Assembly (NCBI GenBank): GCA_045579305.1
Contig: JAZNLY010000056.1
Span: 1 to 64,000, forward strand
Source of the DNA: Fimenecus sp045579305
GTDB lineage: Bacteria > Bacillota > Clostridia > Oscillospirales > Acutalibacteraceae
Reading direction: 5' to 3'
DNA: 64,000 nt
Under the pieces are notes generated by a model that saw only the letters and a list, made by a program, of their open reading frames with translations, made no database searches and was not told the DNA's origin. Positions 50,943 through 60,000 of this stretch are shown here, one piece after another; position 1 is the first letter of the stretch, and every line of letters begins with the position of its first letter. A program made the translations under genes and the position numbers.

Positions 50943-51150
50943 CAAAAAAAGGCCTTTTTTTATCCAAAAACAATAATTCAGTTAGAAAAACAAAAACACC
51001 ATTTACACGTGAATTAAGTTTGTGCATTTTTCCTATATTATTTGGTTGTTTTTGTATGATATCTATATTTAAAGTTGGTAAAAAAGAGTATATTCAACAC
51101 ATGACAGCTGATTACACCATCATTTTTACACATTTTGCACAATATTATCT

Positions 51151-51879
51151 TTACAGATTTTCTTTTTTCAGAAACGCCTTATCGGCTTCTGATAATTCTG
51201 CTTCATCCAACATATCCGGTCGGTATTTCAGAGTCATAAGAAGTGACTGCTCACGACGCCATTTTTCAATATTTGCATGGTGTCCTGACATTAGTACATC
51301 GGGAACAGTCAGACCATTCCATTCATAAGGTCTTGTGTACTGTGGATACTCTAAAAGTCCGTTGTAGTGACTTTCAAGTTCCTTTGCTTCATCATTTGGC
51401 AAAACACCTTCCAACATTCTTGAAATTGAGTCTGCAAGTACAAGTGCAGGTAATTCACCGCCTGTCAGCACATAGTCACCTATTGAAATCTGTTCATCAA
51501 CCAATGTGTCGATAACACGTTGGTCAATTCCCTCATAGTGTCCGCAAAGGATTGTTATTTCATCCATAGTTGCAAGCTCTTTAACCTTTTTCTGTGTAAG
51601 AACCTCACCACAGGGTGACATATAAATCAAATGATTCTTATTTTCACTTTGCTGGCAAATTGCCTTATAGCAATCTGCAATCGGTTGTGTCTGCATAAGC
51701 ATACCCATACCACCACCATATGGAGCAAAGTCAACACGGCGGTGTTTATCGAGAGTATAATCTCTTATATTGACACAGTTTATTTCCACATAGCCTTTTT
51801 CCCTTGCTCTGCCGATAATGCTTTCAGAAAGTACGGATTCGCACATTTCGGGAAAAAGTGTCATAATGTTAATCTTCAT
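51151..51879 (-). CDS. trmD: tRNA (guanine37-N1)-methyltransferase
   Basis: The 242-residue SPOUT protein has MTLFPEM, the knot segments YMSPCGEVLTQKKV, LCGHYEGIDQRV and SIGDYVLTGGELPALVLADSISRML. It makes m1G37 in tRNAs to prevent frameshifting. Its ATG at 51879 lies inside the end of rimM (11-base overlap). The usual downstream gene rplS is not here; HPr follows instead. Confidence 0.96.
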   Translation of the reverse strand: MKINIMTLFPEMCESVLSESIIGRAREKGYVEINCVNIRDYTLDKHRRVDFAPYGGGMGMLMQTQPIADCYKAICQQSENKNHLIYMSPCGEVLTQKKVKELATMDEITILCGHYEGIDQRVIDTLVDEQISIGDYVLTGGELPALVLADSISRMLEGVLPNDEAKELESHYNGLLEYPQYTRPYEWNGLTVPDVLMSGHHANIEKWRREQSLLMTLKYRPDMLDEAELSEADKAFLKKENL

Positions 51880-52384
51880 CTTCAAAAAGTCCTTTTATAG
51901 GATTGATTTTCACTATTCCTTCTTCAACATCAACAGACACAATTACCTGTTTTATTGCAGGAATAAGCACTTCACCATAAGAAGTCCTGATGTGCCACAC
52001 GTCATTTGCACCTGTTTCACTCACATCTGTTATAATGCCCAATTCTTTTCCTGTGTTATCATCAATAACCTTACAATCAAAAAGCTCCTGACGAAACCAA
52101 GTGCCCTCTGGCAATTTTGCGTCACTGCGTTTCATAAACAACACAGTATTCTTAAGTGCTTTTGCTTTTTCAATATCGTCAATTCCTTCCAACATAAGGA
52201 TAACCATATTCCCGTGCGGTCTTGATGAGGTAACTTTTATACTCTTTTCACCATTTTTATCAAAATACAATGTTTTGAATTTTTTTACAAATTCAGGACG
52301 GTCACACCAAGGATTAAAACGCATTTCGCCTCTGATTCCATGAGTTGACACAATCTGTCCTAATTCCAGATAATTTTTAATCAT
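51869..52384 (-). CDS. rimM: 16S rRNA processing factor RimM
   Basis: The 171-residue protein starts MIKNYLELGQIVSTHGIRGEM, the RimM N-terminal beta-barrel, and has the PRC-barrel part DVSETGANDVWHI and LIPAIKQVI. It helps mature the 30S head. AAAGGTG precedes the ATG. A strong hairpin lies between khpA and this gene. Confidence 0.94.
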   Translation of the reverse strand: MIKNYLELGQIVSTHGIRGEMRFNPWCDRPEFVKKFKTLYFDKNGEKSIKVTSSRPHGNMVILMLEGIDDIEKAKALKNTVLFMKRSDAKLPEGTWFRQELFDCKVIDDNTGKELGIITDVSETGANDVWHIRTSYGEVLIPAIKQVIVSVDVEEGIVKINPIKGLFEDED

Positions 52385-52427
52385 AATTAACACCTTTCGG
52401 GTATTCGAGGATTCCGACCCCTATAAG

Positions 52428-52461
52428 TTACAAATGGGCAGACCAAGTCTGCCCATTGTAA
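52428..52461 (-). promoter_or_regulatory. Strong hairpin between khpA and rimM
   Basis: AATGGGCAGAC and GTCTGCCCATT form a perfect stem with a 3-base loop, extended by TTACA/TGTAA with one mismatch. No T-run follows, so it is more likely an RNA-processing or stability element that sets rimM-trmD output apart from rpsP. Confidence 0.55.
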
Positions 52462-52466
52462 TTTGT

Positions 52467-52700
52467 TTAGTCAATATCGACTTGAACTTTTTCTCCTGTA
52501 CGAGTTGCACCGGCTTTAACAACCGTTCTGATAGCCTTTGCAATTCTGCCCTGTTTACCGATAACTCTACCCATATCATTTTCAGCAACGTGAAGATGAT
52601 ACACAACAACACCACGGTCATCAACTTCGTCAACAGTAACACTAACAGCATCAGGATTTTCAACAAGTCCTTTAACTATTGTAATAAGAAGTTCCTGCAT
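52467..52700 (-). CDS. khpA: KH-domain RNA-binding protein KhpA
   Basis: The 77-residue protein is a single KH domain with the GxxG loop GRVIGKQGRIAKAIR. KhpA partners with KhpB/Jag to bind RNA and influence cell size and division in Firmicutes. It lies between rpsP and rimM as usual. Confidence 0.93.
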   Translation of the reverse strand: MQELLITIVKGLVENPDAVSVTVDEVDDRGVVVYHLHVAENDMGRVIGKQGRIAKAIRTVVKAGATRTGEKVQVDID

Positions 52701-52717
52701 TTTTTCAAAAACCTTTC

Positions 52718-52963
52718 TTATTTAATAGCGCCGCTCTTTTTAAGAATAACCTTAACTGTGTCAGTTGGCTGTGCGCCATTCTTAATCCACTGAGCTGCTT
52801 TTTCGTTGTCAATCTTGATTTCAGCAGGGTCTGTCATTGGGTTATAAGTACCAATTTCATCGATAAATCTGCCGTCTCTTGGATAACGAGAATCTGCAAC
52901 TACTACTCTGTAGAAAGGAGCTCTCTTAGCACCCATTCTGCGAAGTCTGATTTTTACTGCCAT
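52718..52963 (-). CDS. rpsP: 30S ribosomal protein S16
   Basis: The 81-residue protein starts MAVKIRLRRMGAKRAPFYRVVVADSR and contains IGTYNPMTDP, diagnostic of bS16. GGAGG precedes the ATG at 52963; the frame is open a few codons upstream without a site. An AAACACTG/CAGTGTTT hairpin lies in the gap after ffh (52999-53026). Confidence 0.97.
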   Translation of the reverse strand: MAVKIRLRRMGAKRAPFYRVVVADSRYPRDGRFIDEIGTYNPMTDPAEIKIDNEKAAQWIKNGAQPTDTVKVILKKSGAIK

Positions 52964-53031
52964 TTTTGTTTCCTCCAAATATATAAAAATTTTATATTAA
53001 ACACTGTTGTGTTTTAATCAGTGTTTTTAAC

Positions 53032-54408
53032 TTACATTGGGAAGCCGCCCATACCACCTGAGCCACCCATACCGCCGAATCCGTTCATGCCACCCATTCG
53101 TTTGAGTTGGCGTCGCATTTTGCCGGAATTCATCTGCTTGAACATTTTCTGCATCTGACGATGCTGATTAAGCAATCTGTTAACATCCTCAACATTCATT
53201 CCGCAACCAGCAGCAATTCTGCGCTTACGTGATGGATTGATAATGTCAGGATTTCTTCTCTCTTTTGGTGTCATTGAAAGAATAATCGCTTTCATTCTGT
53301 CAAGTTGACGCTCGTCAACATCAACATCCTTAATTTTTTTATTAACACCGGGAAGCATTGAAAGAATATCCTTCATACTACCCATTCTGTTGATTTGTTC
53401 AAACTGGTCAAGCAAATCCTCAAGGTCAAACTTGTTTTTACGAAGATTTTCTTCAAGCTTTGCTGCTTTTTTCTCATCAAGGGCAATTTCAGCCCTTTCA
53501 ATAAGAGAAAGCACATCACCCATACCGAGAATTCTGTTTGCCATACGGTCAGGATAAAAATAATCCAACTCGTCAAGCTTTTCACCCATACCTACAAACT
53601 TGATTGGTTTGCCTGTAACAGCTCTTGCTGAAAGAGCAGCACCACCACGGGTGTCACCATCCATTTTTGTAAGCACAAGACCATCAACACCCAATTCGTC
53701 ATTGAATGTACTTGCAACTGTAACAGCATCCTGACCGAGCATAGCATCGATAACGAGAAGAATTTCATGAGGATGAACTTCACTCTTGATGTTTTTAAGC
53801 TCGTTCATAAGCTCTGTATCAATATGCAAACGACCGGCTGTGTCAATAAACACATAGTCATAACCCTTATCTTTTGCAAGCTTTATAGCTTCTTTAGCAA
53901 TTGTGACAGGATTTGTCTGTCCCATTTCAAAAACAGGAACACCAACCTGTTCGCCAACAACCTGCAACTGCTTGATAGCAGCAGGACGATAAATGTCACA
54001 AGCTACAAGCAAAGGTCTGTGATTTTCATTTTTAAGTTTTCGTGCAATCTTTGCACAGTGAGTTGTTTTACCTGAACCCTGAAGACCACACATCATAATA
54101 ACTGTAGGTGGATGACTGGCATAAGCAAGTCTTGTCTGAGTACCGCCCATAAGTTCTGTGAGTTCTTCATTTACTATTTTAATAACCATCTGTGCAGGTG
54201 TAAGACTCTCCATAACCTGTGCACCGATAGCACGTTCGGTAACCTTTGCAGTAAAGTCTTTGGCGACCTTATAGTTAACGTCAGCCTCTAAAAGTGCAAG
54301 ACGAACTTCGCGCATTGCCTCTTTAACATCTTTTTCATTCAGACTGCCTTTACTTTTCAGTCTTTGAAAAGCGGCTTCAAGTCTGTCGGATAAACCTTCA
54401 AATGCCAT
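53032..54408 (-). CDS. ffh: Signal recognition particle protein Ffh
   Basis: The 458-residue protein has the N domain, the G domain with MCGLQGSGKTTHCAKIA, DTAGRLHIDTELM and TKMDGDTRGGAALS, and a methionine-rich M domain that binds SRP RNA and signal peptides, ending in a Gly/Met repeat (GGMNGFGGMGGSGGMGG). It targets membrane proteins. The ATG at 54408 has GAGGTG upstream. Confidence 0.97.
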   Translation of the reverse strand: MAFEGLSDRLEAAFQRLKSKGSLNEKDVKEAMREVRLALLEADVNYKVAKDFTAKVTERAIGAQVMESLTPAQMVIKIVNEELTELMGGTQTRLAYASHPPTVIMMCGLQGSGKTTHCAKIARKLKNENHRPLLVACDIYRPAAIKQLQVVGEQVGVPVFEMGQTNPVTIAKEAIKLAKDKGYDYVFIDTAGRLHIDTELMNELKNIKSEVHPHEILLVIDAMLGQDAVTVASTFNDELGVDGLVLTKMDGDTRGGAALSARAVTGKPIKFVGMGEKLDELDYFYPDRMANRILGMGDVLSLIERAEIALDEKKAAKLEENLRKNKFDLEDLLDQFEQINRMGSMKDILSMLPGVNKKIKDVDVDERQLDRMKAIILSMTPKERRNPDIINPSRKRRIAAGCGMNVEDVNRLLNQHRQMQKMFKQMNSGKMRRQLKRMGGMNGFGGMGGSGGMGGFPM

Positions 54409-54421
54409 TTCTGTCACCTCA

Positions 54422-54784
54422 CTAATCCGTCAAGGAAAGTGCAATTGACTTTATCTTAACTGTTTCATCGTTTATTTCACGAGAAAGACCATGTGATAAA
54501 TTATACTCATTAATCTCCTCTGCACATTTTATGATATCGTTAAGTCCATTCTGATATTTTTCAAGCTTTTTTGAAAACTTAAGTTTGGATTCCATATCAT
54601 AAAGTAAAGCCTCTGCCCTTTTAATAGCATCACGCACACCCTGTCGGGTTATTCCTTCGTTTTCAGCAATTTCAGAAAGAGAAAGGTCATCATTGTAGTA
54701 AAAATTAAGATAATCACGTTGCTTGACTGTTAAAGCTTCGCCATACAAATCAAGAAGCATTGTGACCTCTAAACTATTTGCCAC
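54422..54784 (-). CDS. ylxM: YlxM-type helix-turn-helix protein, SRP-associated
   Basis: The 120-residue protein has a sigma-factor-like HTH (LTVKQRDYLNFYYNDDLSLSEIAENEGITRQGVRDAIKRAEALL), typical of YlxM/UPF0122, and precedes ffh as in most Firmicutes. In streptococci it modulates SRP activity. It appears to start with GTG at 54784, with AGGAG about 10 bases upstream. Confidence 0.9.
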   Translation of the reverse strand: MANSLEVTMLLDLYGEALTVKQRDYLNFYYNDDLSLSEIAENEGITRQGVRDAIKRAEALLYDMESKLKFSKKLEKYQNGLNDIIKCAEEINEYNLSHGLSREINDETVKIKSIALSLTD

Positions 54785-54815
54785 TTATGACACTCTCCTT
54801 TCGATAAAATAAAAT

Positions 54816-54847
54816 CGCCCTGTAAAGGGTTTTCACTTTACAGAACG
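54816..54847 (-). promoter_or_regulatory. Leader hairpin of ylxM-ffh, attenuator-like
   Basis: CTGTAAAG and CTTTACAG pair around an 8-base loop only a few bases after the expected transcription start, and ATTTTATTTTA follows. This resembles an early terminator in the leader. No coding sequence lies between promoter and hairpin. Confidence 0.5.
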
Positions 54848-54849
54848 AC

Positions 54850-54878
54850 ATTATACTAGATAAATATTTATTTGTCAA
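54850..54878 (-). promoter_or_regulatory. Consensus promoter of ylxM-ffh-rpsP-khpA-rimM-trmD
   Basis: TTGACA and TATAAT on the minus strand with 17 bases between them. Confidence 0.88.
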
Positions 54879-54886
54879 GAGTTATT

Positions 54887-55249
54887 TTAACCAATTTCAT
54901 CCCAATCGATAGAGTCGCTTCCTGTACCGTCACCAACAGTGAATCCGCCATTGCTATCACCAATATCAACGAAACCTTCTCCACCGACATCGCCAGGAGT
55001 TATAACAATACTGTTTCCACCATTGTTATCATTTTTAGCTGTTGTGTTTTCCTCACCATCAACTGATGTACCTTGGCTATCGTCTGGAATAATGTCCATA
55101 AATCCATCTTCATCTGTAGTAATTTCTGCTATTGTAGTATCTTCTGAATTAGTTGCACTTTCGTCAACATCACCATTGTTTTTACAAGCAACAAAAACAA
55201 AAACCACAACAAGCACCATAACAAGAGCAATAATCAATTTTTTATTCAT
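54887..55249 (-). CDS. Acidic low-complexity lipoprotein
   Basis: The 120-residue protein has a lipoprotein signal peptide (KLIIALVMVLVVVFVFVAC, lipid Cys22) and then an Asp/Gly/Ser/Thr-rich acidic tail without a recognisable fold. It lies 67 bases after mutS2 on the same strand. Function unknown; a surface spacer or metal buffer is possible but unsupported. Confidence 0.7.
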   Translation of the reverse strand: MNKKLIIALVMVLVVVFVFVACKNNGDVDESATNSEDTTIAEITTDEDGFMDIIPDDSQGTSVDGEENTTAKNDNNGGNSIVITPGDVGGEGFVDIGDSNGGFTVGDGTGSDSIDWDEIG

Positions 55250-55316
55250 AATATGTAACTCCTTTATCTGAATTTCTTTGTTTCATTTTATCATATTTAT
55301 TATTTTTTTGCAACCA

Positions 55317-57698
55317 CTATTTCAATTCTGCAATAGTCACGCCGTCTTCGCCTTCACCGAAAACGCCAAGACGAAAGGTACGGATATTAGGATGTTTACG
55401 AAGATAAATATGAATACCTTTACGCAAAGCACCCGTACCCTTTCCGTGAATAATTGTTATTTCATTAAGTCCTGTACGGAGAATATTGTCAATAAATGTA
55501 TCAAGGTCAAGCATAGCCTCTTCCACTGTCTTGCCACGGATATCAATTGAAGAATTTGATGATGCAGTTGCTTTTGAAGAGCCGGTATGAACTGTTCGCA
55601 TTCCGTAATTTTGTTTCTTCTGAGCCTTCTGACCACCTAAAAGGCGGATATCGGAAATATCTGCTTTTATCTTAATCATACCTGACTGAACCTGAACGAT
55701 ATTTTTCTTTTCGTCAACAGAGATAACCTCTGCCTCTCCACCTAATGTTTTAACAAAAACTCTGTCACCCACTACAAGTGGTCGTGGTAATGTATAATCT
55801 CCGTCATCATCAATCAAGCCATTCTGGATTTCATCCATTTTGTCAAGTTGTCTGCCCATTGCAGCCTTGGCTTTTCTTGCAATTTCCTGAAGATTTTTCT
55901 GTTTTGCCTGTTCTTTTTTAAGTTGTTCAATTTCAAGAAGAAGCGAATTACCAGCTCTACGAGCATTTTCTACAATTCTCTCTGCTTCTTGTTTTGCACG
56001 GGTAATTTCCTTTTCACTCTGTGCCTTTGCTTTTTCAAGATTCTTTTCTGCATTTTCTTTTTGACGAAGAATTGCGATTTTTTCTTCTTCCAACTTTTGT
56101 CTGTCATCTTCCAATGCTTTTCTTGCACTTTCAAGGGTATCAACTGCGTCTTCAAAGCGAGTATCCTCTTCGGAAATCAGTGCTCTTGCAAAATCCGTTA
56201 TACTTTCGTCAATTCCAAGTCGACCTGCAATAGCAAGGGCATTTGAACGGCCAGGCATACCAATAAGCAAACGATATGTTGGCCTGAGTGTTGCAACATC
56301 AAATTCACAACAACCATTTTCAACTCTGTCAGTTTTTAAAGCATATTCCTTAAGCTCGGAATAGTGAGTTGTTGATGCAATTTTTGCACCCTTTTGTCTT
56401 AAATTTTCAAGAATAGCAACTGCCAACGCAGCACCCTCAACCGGGTCCGTACCTGCACCTAATTCATCGATAAGGACAAGGCTTCTGTCATCTGCAGTCT
56501 TTAAAATATCAACTATTGTTGACATGTGCGCAGAGAAAGTTGAAAGAGATTGCTCAATACTCTGTTCATCACCGATATCGGCTAATACATTATCGAATAC
56601 TGAAATTTTACTGTTATCAGTAACAGGAAGCATAAGTCCGCATTCTGCCATAAGGGTTAAGAGACCGATTGTTTTGATTGAAACCGTTTTACCACCGGTA
56701 TTTGCACCTGTGATTACAAGAGAATCGAAATCAATTCCAAGTGAAATATTAACGGGCACGACAGATTTAGGGTCAATCAACGGATGTCTTGCTTTTTTAA
56801 GAAGAATTTCACCATCATTATTGAGAATTGGTCGGCTTGCTTTCATTTTGTATGCGAGATGTGCCTTTGCAAAAATCAAATCGAGCATAACCGCTGATTC
56901 GAAACTGATTTTAATTGTATCTTCAAACTCCCCTGCCATACCTGAAAGTTCCATAAGGATTCTTTCGATTTCGTCCTGCTCACGGCTTTCAAGGACTTTG
57001 ATTTCGTTGTTTGCCTCAACAACTGCTGCAGGTTCAATAAACACAGTTGCACCACTACCTGATGTATCGTGGACCATACCTGCAACCTCGCCTCTGTGCT
57101 CTGCTTTTACAGGCACAACAAAACGACCATTACGCTGTGTCACAATTCCGTCACGAAGTGCTTTTGAATAATGATTTGAATGAATCATTGAGTCAAGCTG
57201 TTCGCGGATTTTGTTTTCATAATGACGCTTTTTGCGACGGATTTCTTTAAGCTCCGGTGACGCATTATCACTGATTTCTGTTTCAGAAATAATTGCATTC
57301 GTAATTTTTTCTTCAAGGTATTTATTCTGATAAAGAGAATTGAACAAATCGTCAAGACTTGTCTGCATTCCTGCACATTTTTCGTGCCAAATAGTAATTC
57401 CACGAATAATTTTAAGTGTTGTTGCAATTTTTAAAAGTTCCCCTGCAGAAAGTGAGCCACCGGCACTTGCTCTGCTCAAAGCATTGTTTACATTCTGAAG
57501 TCCACCGAATGATGGCGCACCGAATTTTGCAATAAAAATATAAGCCGCCTCGGTTTTATCCAGCAACTCCAATACCTCAAAATAATCTGTCAACGGCTCA
57601 ATTTGTAACGCCCTTTCCTTGGCGTCGGCACTGCTTGCCGTATCGGACAGCATTTTAAGTATTTTATCTAATTCAAGTGAAATACAATATTTATTCAT
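55317..57698 (-). CDS. mutS2: MutS2 with C-terminal Smr domain
   Basis: The 793-residue protein has the MutS-type ATPase (VITGANTGGKTVSIKTIGLLTLM, LVLIDELGAGTDPVEGAALAVAIL, TTHYSELKEYA), a long KOW/coiled-coil region and a C-terminal Smr nuclease domain (SIDIRGKTVEEAMLDLD, EITIIHGKGTGALRKGI). It acts in recombination control and, in Bacillus, in rescue of collided ribosomes. No mismatch-binding domain is present. Its start overlaps the recO stop by 4 bases. Confidence 0.96.
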   Translation of the reverse strand: MNKYCISLELDKILKMLSDTASSADAKERALQIEPLTDYFEVLELLDKTEAAYIFIAKFGAPSFGGLQNVNNALSRASAGGSLSAGELLKIATTLKIIRGITIWHEKCAGMQTSLDDLFNSLYQNKYLEEKITNAIISETEISDNASPELKEIRRKKRHYENKIREQLDSMIHSNHYSKALRDGIVTQRNGRFVVPVKAEHRGEVAGMVHDTSGSGATVFIEPAAVVEANNEIKVLESREQDEIERILMELSGMAGEFEDTIKISFESAVMLDLIFAKAHLAYKMKASRPILNNDGEILLKKARHPLIDPKSVVPVNISLGIDFDSLVITGANTGGKTVSIKTIGLLTLMAECGLMLPVTDNSKISVFDNVLADIGDEQSIEQSLSTFSAHMSTIVDILKTADDRSLVLIDELGAGTDPVEGAALAVAILENLRQKGAKIASTTHYSELKEYALKTDRVENGCCEFDVATLRPTYRLLIGMPGRSNALAIAGRLGIDESITDFARALISEEDTRFEDAVDTLESARKALEDDRQKLEEEKIAILRQKENAEKNLEKAKAQSEKEITRAKQEAERIVENARRAGNSLLLEIEQLKKEQAKQKNLQEIARKAKAAMGRQLDKMDEIQNGLIDDDGDYTLPRPLVVGDRVFVKTLGGEAEVISVDEKKNIVQVQSGMIKIKADISDIRLLGGQKAQKKQNYGMRTVHTGSSKATASSNSSIDIRGKTVEEAMLDLDTFIDNILRTGLNEITIIHGKGTGALRKGIHIYLRKHPNIRTFRLGVFGEGEDGVTIAELK

Positions 57699-58435
57699 TT
57701 TACTATTTCCTTATAAAATTCAAGTGTTTTAAAATTTCGTTGTAGTTTTGAAAGCAAATATTTTTCTGTTATATATGACAAGTCAGGTAAAGCATATTCT
57801 TCCATTTTAAAAGAGTAGATTTTCTCAAAATCAGAAAATGCAATATGTCGAAGTGCCTTTATAAGACCTATATCAAGTTGAAAAATCATATCCGATGGAA
57901 CACAGTTTTCACAATATAGCAAACCGTCTTCCACATCAAAATACATAGTGTTTGTTTCGTATTCTCCGCATCGGTCACAAGCAATAAGATTTGGCATAAA
58001 ACCTGCTATACACATAAGCCTGAGTTCTGTAATTGCTTTAATCTGTTCCGTTGGCATTTTGTCCGTTGCGAGAAAGTGAAGTGAATTGAGAATGAGTCGC
58101 AGATATTCTTCTGCAGGTTCATCCTCCTGCACCAAAGTAATTATCAGTTCCCCGAAATACTGTGCAAGGGAAATTTTTTCAAGGTCTTCACGAAGTCCGA
58201 AGAAAAGTTCAATAGGCTCTGCCTCGTCAATTATGTAACTTTCCTTTGTCTGATACAAGGAAAGCTTTGAATAGCAAAACATTCCTGTGGCACTGTTTTT
58301 ACGATTTTTGAAGGATTTTGCACCACGGACAAAAGCACGTACAAGCCCGTTGTGGCGTGTAAGCACCGTAACGAGCTTGTCTTTTTCACCAATATTCTGT
58401 TCCTTGAGTATCAGGCCGTCCGTATTCGTCCTCAT
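57695..58435 (-). CDS. recO: DNA repair protein RecO
   Basis: The 246-residue protein starts MRTNTDGLILKEQNIGEKDKLV (OB fold) and has the zinc-finger cysteines CDRCGEYETNTM and LYCENC. It loads RecA with RecR and anneals strands. The ATG at 58435 has GGAGAA 9 bases upstream and lies inside the preceding small gene; a TTG six codons up is less likely. Confidence 0.94.
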   Translation of the reverse strand: MRTNTDGLILKEQNIGEKDKLVTVLTRHNGLVRAFVRGAKSFKNRKNSATGMFCYSKLSLYQTKESYIIDEAEPIELFFGLREDLEKISLAQYFGELIITLVQEDEPAEEYLRLILNSLHFLATDKMPTEQIKAITELRLMCIAGFMPNLIACDRCGEYETNTMYFDVEDGLLYCENCVPSDMIFQLDIGLIKALRHIAFSDFEKIYSFKMEEYALPDLSYITEKYLLSKLQRNFKTLEFYKEIVK

Positions 58436-58544
58436 AGTCCAGTTCTCCGTCAAATAGTGGTCTTTTTTTGTTCTGCATGGATTTTTTATACATTAAATAA
58501 TCTTCTACTCTTCCACTCTCTGTAAATCTGCTCCAGATTGCCAT
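58386..58544 (-). CDS. YqzL-like small protein overlapping recO
   Basis: The 52-residue frame reads MAIWSRFTESGRVEDYLMYK, close to the WxxFxxTGxIxxYLxYK pattern of YqzL proteins, which in Firmicutes lie between era and recO. A charged tail of about 30 residues follows and overlaps the recO start by 50 bases in another frame. The ribosome site is weak (TTGGA, 4 bases away). Function unknown. The conserved position and motif are the main support. Confidence 0.65.
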   Translation of the reverse strand: MAIWSRFTESGRVEDYLMYKKSMQNKKRPLFDGELDYEDEYGRPDTQGTEYW

Positions 58545-58628
58545 ATTGTCCAAACTAATCACCTACCAGTAGTAATTTGCCTTGGACAACACAAAATATG
58601 AGTGGTAAAAATAAAAAGATTTGGTAAA

Positions 58629-59522
58629 TTAATCTAATCCGAAATTATGGATAAGTCCCTCTCGATTACGCCAACCTTCTTTAACCTTTACCCAGCACTG
58701 AAGATTGATTTTGCATCCGAAAAAGCTTTCCATATCCTGACGTGCGTAGGTGGAAATCTTTTTAAGCATATTGCCACCCTTACCGATAATAATTCCCTTA
58801 TGTGTATCGCGTTCACAGAAAATTGTCGCTTCAACATCCATAATTCCGTCACTGCGTTCACGCATTTTTTCAATGCTTACTGCAGTGCCGTGTGGAATCT
58901 CCTTATCAAGAAGTCTTAGCATCTTTTCTCGGATAATTTCACCCGCCAGAACTCGTTCAGGTTGGTCAGTAAGAGTATCATCAGGGAAGAAATGTTCTGA
59001 CTCAAATGCAAGTTTTTTAAGTTCATCTAATAGTGAGTCGATACCATTATTTGTCTGTGCAGAAACAGGTACGATTGCATCGAAATCATAATACTCTGTC
59101 ATTTCTGCAATACGGAAAATAAGATTTTCCTTTTCTTTTACTGTATCAATTTTATTGATTGCAAGAATTGCGGGATTCTTTCCCTTTTTGATTTTTTCGA
59201 TAAGTTCAAGCTCGGCAGGATTAAGCTTTCCTTCAGGCTCAACAACCAAAAGACAAGCGTCAACGCCATCAATACTGTCACTTACTGCTTTCACCATTTT
59301 TTCACCAAGTTTTGTCTTTGGTTTATGGAAACCAGGCGTATCGGTAAACACGAGCTGAATATTATCATCAGTAGTAAGAACACCCATGATTCGTGTTCTT
59401 GTTGTCTGTGGTTTTGAAGAAACAATTGCGATTTTTGTTCCTAAAAGTTTATTAAGAATTGAGGATTTACCCACATTGGCTTTTCCTACTATTGCTATAA
59501 AAGCTGTTTTTGGTGTATTCAT
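58629..59522 (-). CDS. era: GTPase Era
   Basis: The 297-residue protein has G1 GKANVGKSSILN, G3 DTPGFHKPK, G4 NKIDTVKEK and G5 VSAQTN, then a KH domain (CERDTHKGIIIGKGGNMLKKISTYAR). It binds the 16S rRNA 3' end and supports 30S maturation. Its ATG overlaps the dgkA stop by 4 bases. Confidence 0.97.
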   Translation of the reverse strand: MNTPKTAFIAIVGKANVGKSSILNKLLGTKIAIVSSKPQTTRTRIMGVLTTDDNIQLVFTDTPGFHKPKTKLGEKMVKAVSDSIDGVDACLLVVEPEGKLNPAELELIEKIKKGKNPAILAINKIDTVKEKENLIFRIAEMTEYYDFDAIVPVSAQTNNGIDSLLDELKKLAFESEHFFPDDTLTDQPERVLAGEIIREKMLRLLDKEIPHGTAVSIEKMRERSDGIMDVEATIFCERDTHKGIIIGKGGNMLKKISTYARQDMESFFGCKINLQCWVKVKEGWRNREGLIHNFGLD

Positions 59523-59998
59523 TTATTCTCCTTGTTTTTAAAGGAAAAACCTTTAAATATAAAAATTGTAAAAATTATTATTGAAATTGCAAATAAAACT
59601 ATTGCCACAGGATTTGAAATGAAATATTCAAACAACAATTCAAATGCCTTTGGCTGATACATTATTGCTATGCCACATAAAACTGAAAAGATAGTAAAAA
59701 CAAGCACTGCACCCGCTGCACAATCCTTGGCAATTTTACCATACTTCGTATGTTCTTTTCCGTACAAATCCACAACTGCTTCAAGAGCTGTATTTATAAG
59801 TTCTGAACCAATTACAAGCCCACACGCAACAAACAGAGTCGCAAGTTGTGTTCTTGTAATCTCAAAAAAATCAAAAGCAAAAAGAAAAAAGAACATATAA
59901 ATCATACAGACAATATGTATTCTCATATTTCGTTCTTTGGTAATTGCTATGAAAATGCCCTGAAAAGCATAACCGAAGCTTTTAATAAGTTCTTTCAT
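59519..59998 (-). CDS. dgkA: Undecaprenol/diacylglycerol kinase
   Basis: The 159-residue membrane protein has RNMRIHIVCM, SELINTALEAVVDLYG and AKDCAAGAVLVFTIFS, the DgkA catalytic motifs. Gram-positive members phosphorylate undecaprenol to recycle the wall lipid carrier. It has a fourth helix and a basic tail at the C-terminus, beyond the usual three helices. Confidence 0.93.
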   Translation of the reverse strand: MKELIKSFGYAFQGIFIAITKERNMRIHIVCMIYMFFFLFAFDFFEITRTQLATLFVACGLVIGSELINTALEAVVDLYGKEHTKYGKIAKDCAAGAVLVFTIFSVLCGIAIMYQPKAFELLFEYFISNPVAIVLFAISIIIFTIFIFKGFSFKNKENK

Positions 59999-60000
59999 TT

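Noticed and set aside
56524..57171. 215-codon plus-strand frame
   Set aside because: Antisense shadow of mutS2.
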